NCBI GenBank assembly: GCA_021821235.1
Contig: JAKACS010000302.1
Location: 1-5,182 of the forward strand
Length of the DNA: 5,182 bases
From: Bacillota bacterium
GTDB lineage: Bacteria > Bacillota > Bacilli > Bacillales_B > DSM-18226
Reading direction: 5' to 3'
Positions within the stretch are counted from its first letter, which is position 1; every line of letters starts with the position of its first letter. A program made the translations under genes and the position numbers. Shown piece by piece: positions 4,923 through 5,182 of the stretch. The notes under the pieces were generated by a model that worked only from the letters and a program-made list of their open reading frames with translations, was not told the origin of the DNA and did no database searches.

Positions 4923-5182
4923 CCAATAATGGAAGGATATTCGGGAGATAGAGGTGTCTATTACCCGATGGGTACCAAAAAAAGGAAAAATCAGGTTGAT
5001 AGAAGAGTCTATTGCCCAGCGAATACCAGGAAAAGGGAAAAACCGGGTTGATAGAAGGCTCTATCGCCCAGCGAATACCAGGAAAAGGGAAAAACCGGGT
5101 TGATAGAAGGCTCTATCGCCCAGCGAATACCAGGAAAAGGGAAAAACCGGGTTGATAGAGGTGTCTATCGCCCAGCGAATAC
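4923..5182. repeat. Tandem array, 52-base period, hairpin-bearing units, continues past the window
   Basis: Units start at 4923, 4975, 5026, 5078 and 5130, and a sixth begins at 5182. Lengths are 52, 51, 52, 52 and 52. Units 3 and 4 are identical and unit 5 differs from them only around the loop. Unit 2 is close with an A-rich left end, and unit 1 is divergent. At positions 25-30 and 35-40 of each unit, GATAGA pairs with TCTATC or TCTATT around a four-base loop (GGTG, AGAG, AGGC, AGGC, GGTG). An outer GG(G)/CCC stem adds to it, and in unit 1 it extends to TCGGG/CCCGA. The period is not a multiple of 3 and stops interrupt every frame, so it is not coding. It is not CRISPR, because whole units are conserved and there are no unique spacers. 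Function is unknown; a minisatellite-like or REP-like element or protein-binding array is possible. Confidence 0.9.

Noticed and set aside
4923..5182. CRISPR array
   Set aside because: The full 52-base unit is conserved with no unique spacers, and no cas gene is in the window.
4923..5182. Repeat-protein coding region
   Set aside because: The period of 52 shifts frame every unit, and TGA-TAG or other stops appear in every forward frame. On the reverse strand, CGA-TAG stops each phase within three units.

Overview
The window looks like accessory or intergenic-rich chromosome from a Gram-positive, spore-forming Bacillaceae-type bacterium (Bacillus, Neobacillus or Peribacillus-like). The basis is the low G+C content, strong GGAGG Shine-Dalgarno sites, sigma-A-like promoters, Rho-independent terminators, an RsbR-type stressosome protein and Gram-positive secretion signals. 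The species cannot be named from the sequence alone.

Left part (1-1030, minus strand). A 5'-partial exported protein of unknown function starts with GTG at 314 and runs off the left edge. Upstream of it, a good minus-strand terminator (421-465) closes a second gene for a small secreted, cysteine-containing beta-rich protein (530-945). That gene appears broken twice. An in-frame TGA (667-665) is followed by 44 more sensible codons, and the start implied by a perfect Shine-Dalgarno site is out of frame by one base in an A6 run. It has its own promoter and a short leader ORF.

Middle (1030-1690). About 500 bases carry no intact gene. They hold an inverted repeat, a faint IS3-like end, the 3' remnant of a small gene whose C-terminus resembles gamma-type spore proteins, and a strong terminator.

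Right part. A membrane-anchored, extracytoplasmic thermonuclease-family protein with a C-terminal Excalibur domain (1694-2854, minus) is divergent from an RsbR-family STAS protein (3069-3884, plus). After a strong terminator comes a membrane-anchored YpfJ-type zinc metallopeptidase (3989-4819, plus). A possible sigma-B promoter precedes the peptidase, and a perfect 26-bp palindrome sits where its transcript should begin. If the promoter is real, a stressosome-type regulator stands next to a general-stress target. The genes appear to be separate transcription units rather than an operon.

Right edge (4923-5182). A non-coding tandem array has a 52-base period. Each unit carries the same short stem (GATAGA/TCTATY) around a variable four-base loop, and the array continues past the window. 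This array and the palindrome are the most unusual items. No gene cluster that clearly forms a new defence or biosynthetic system is visible here.
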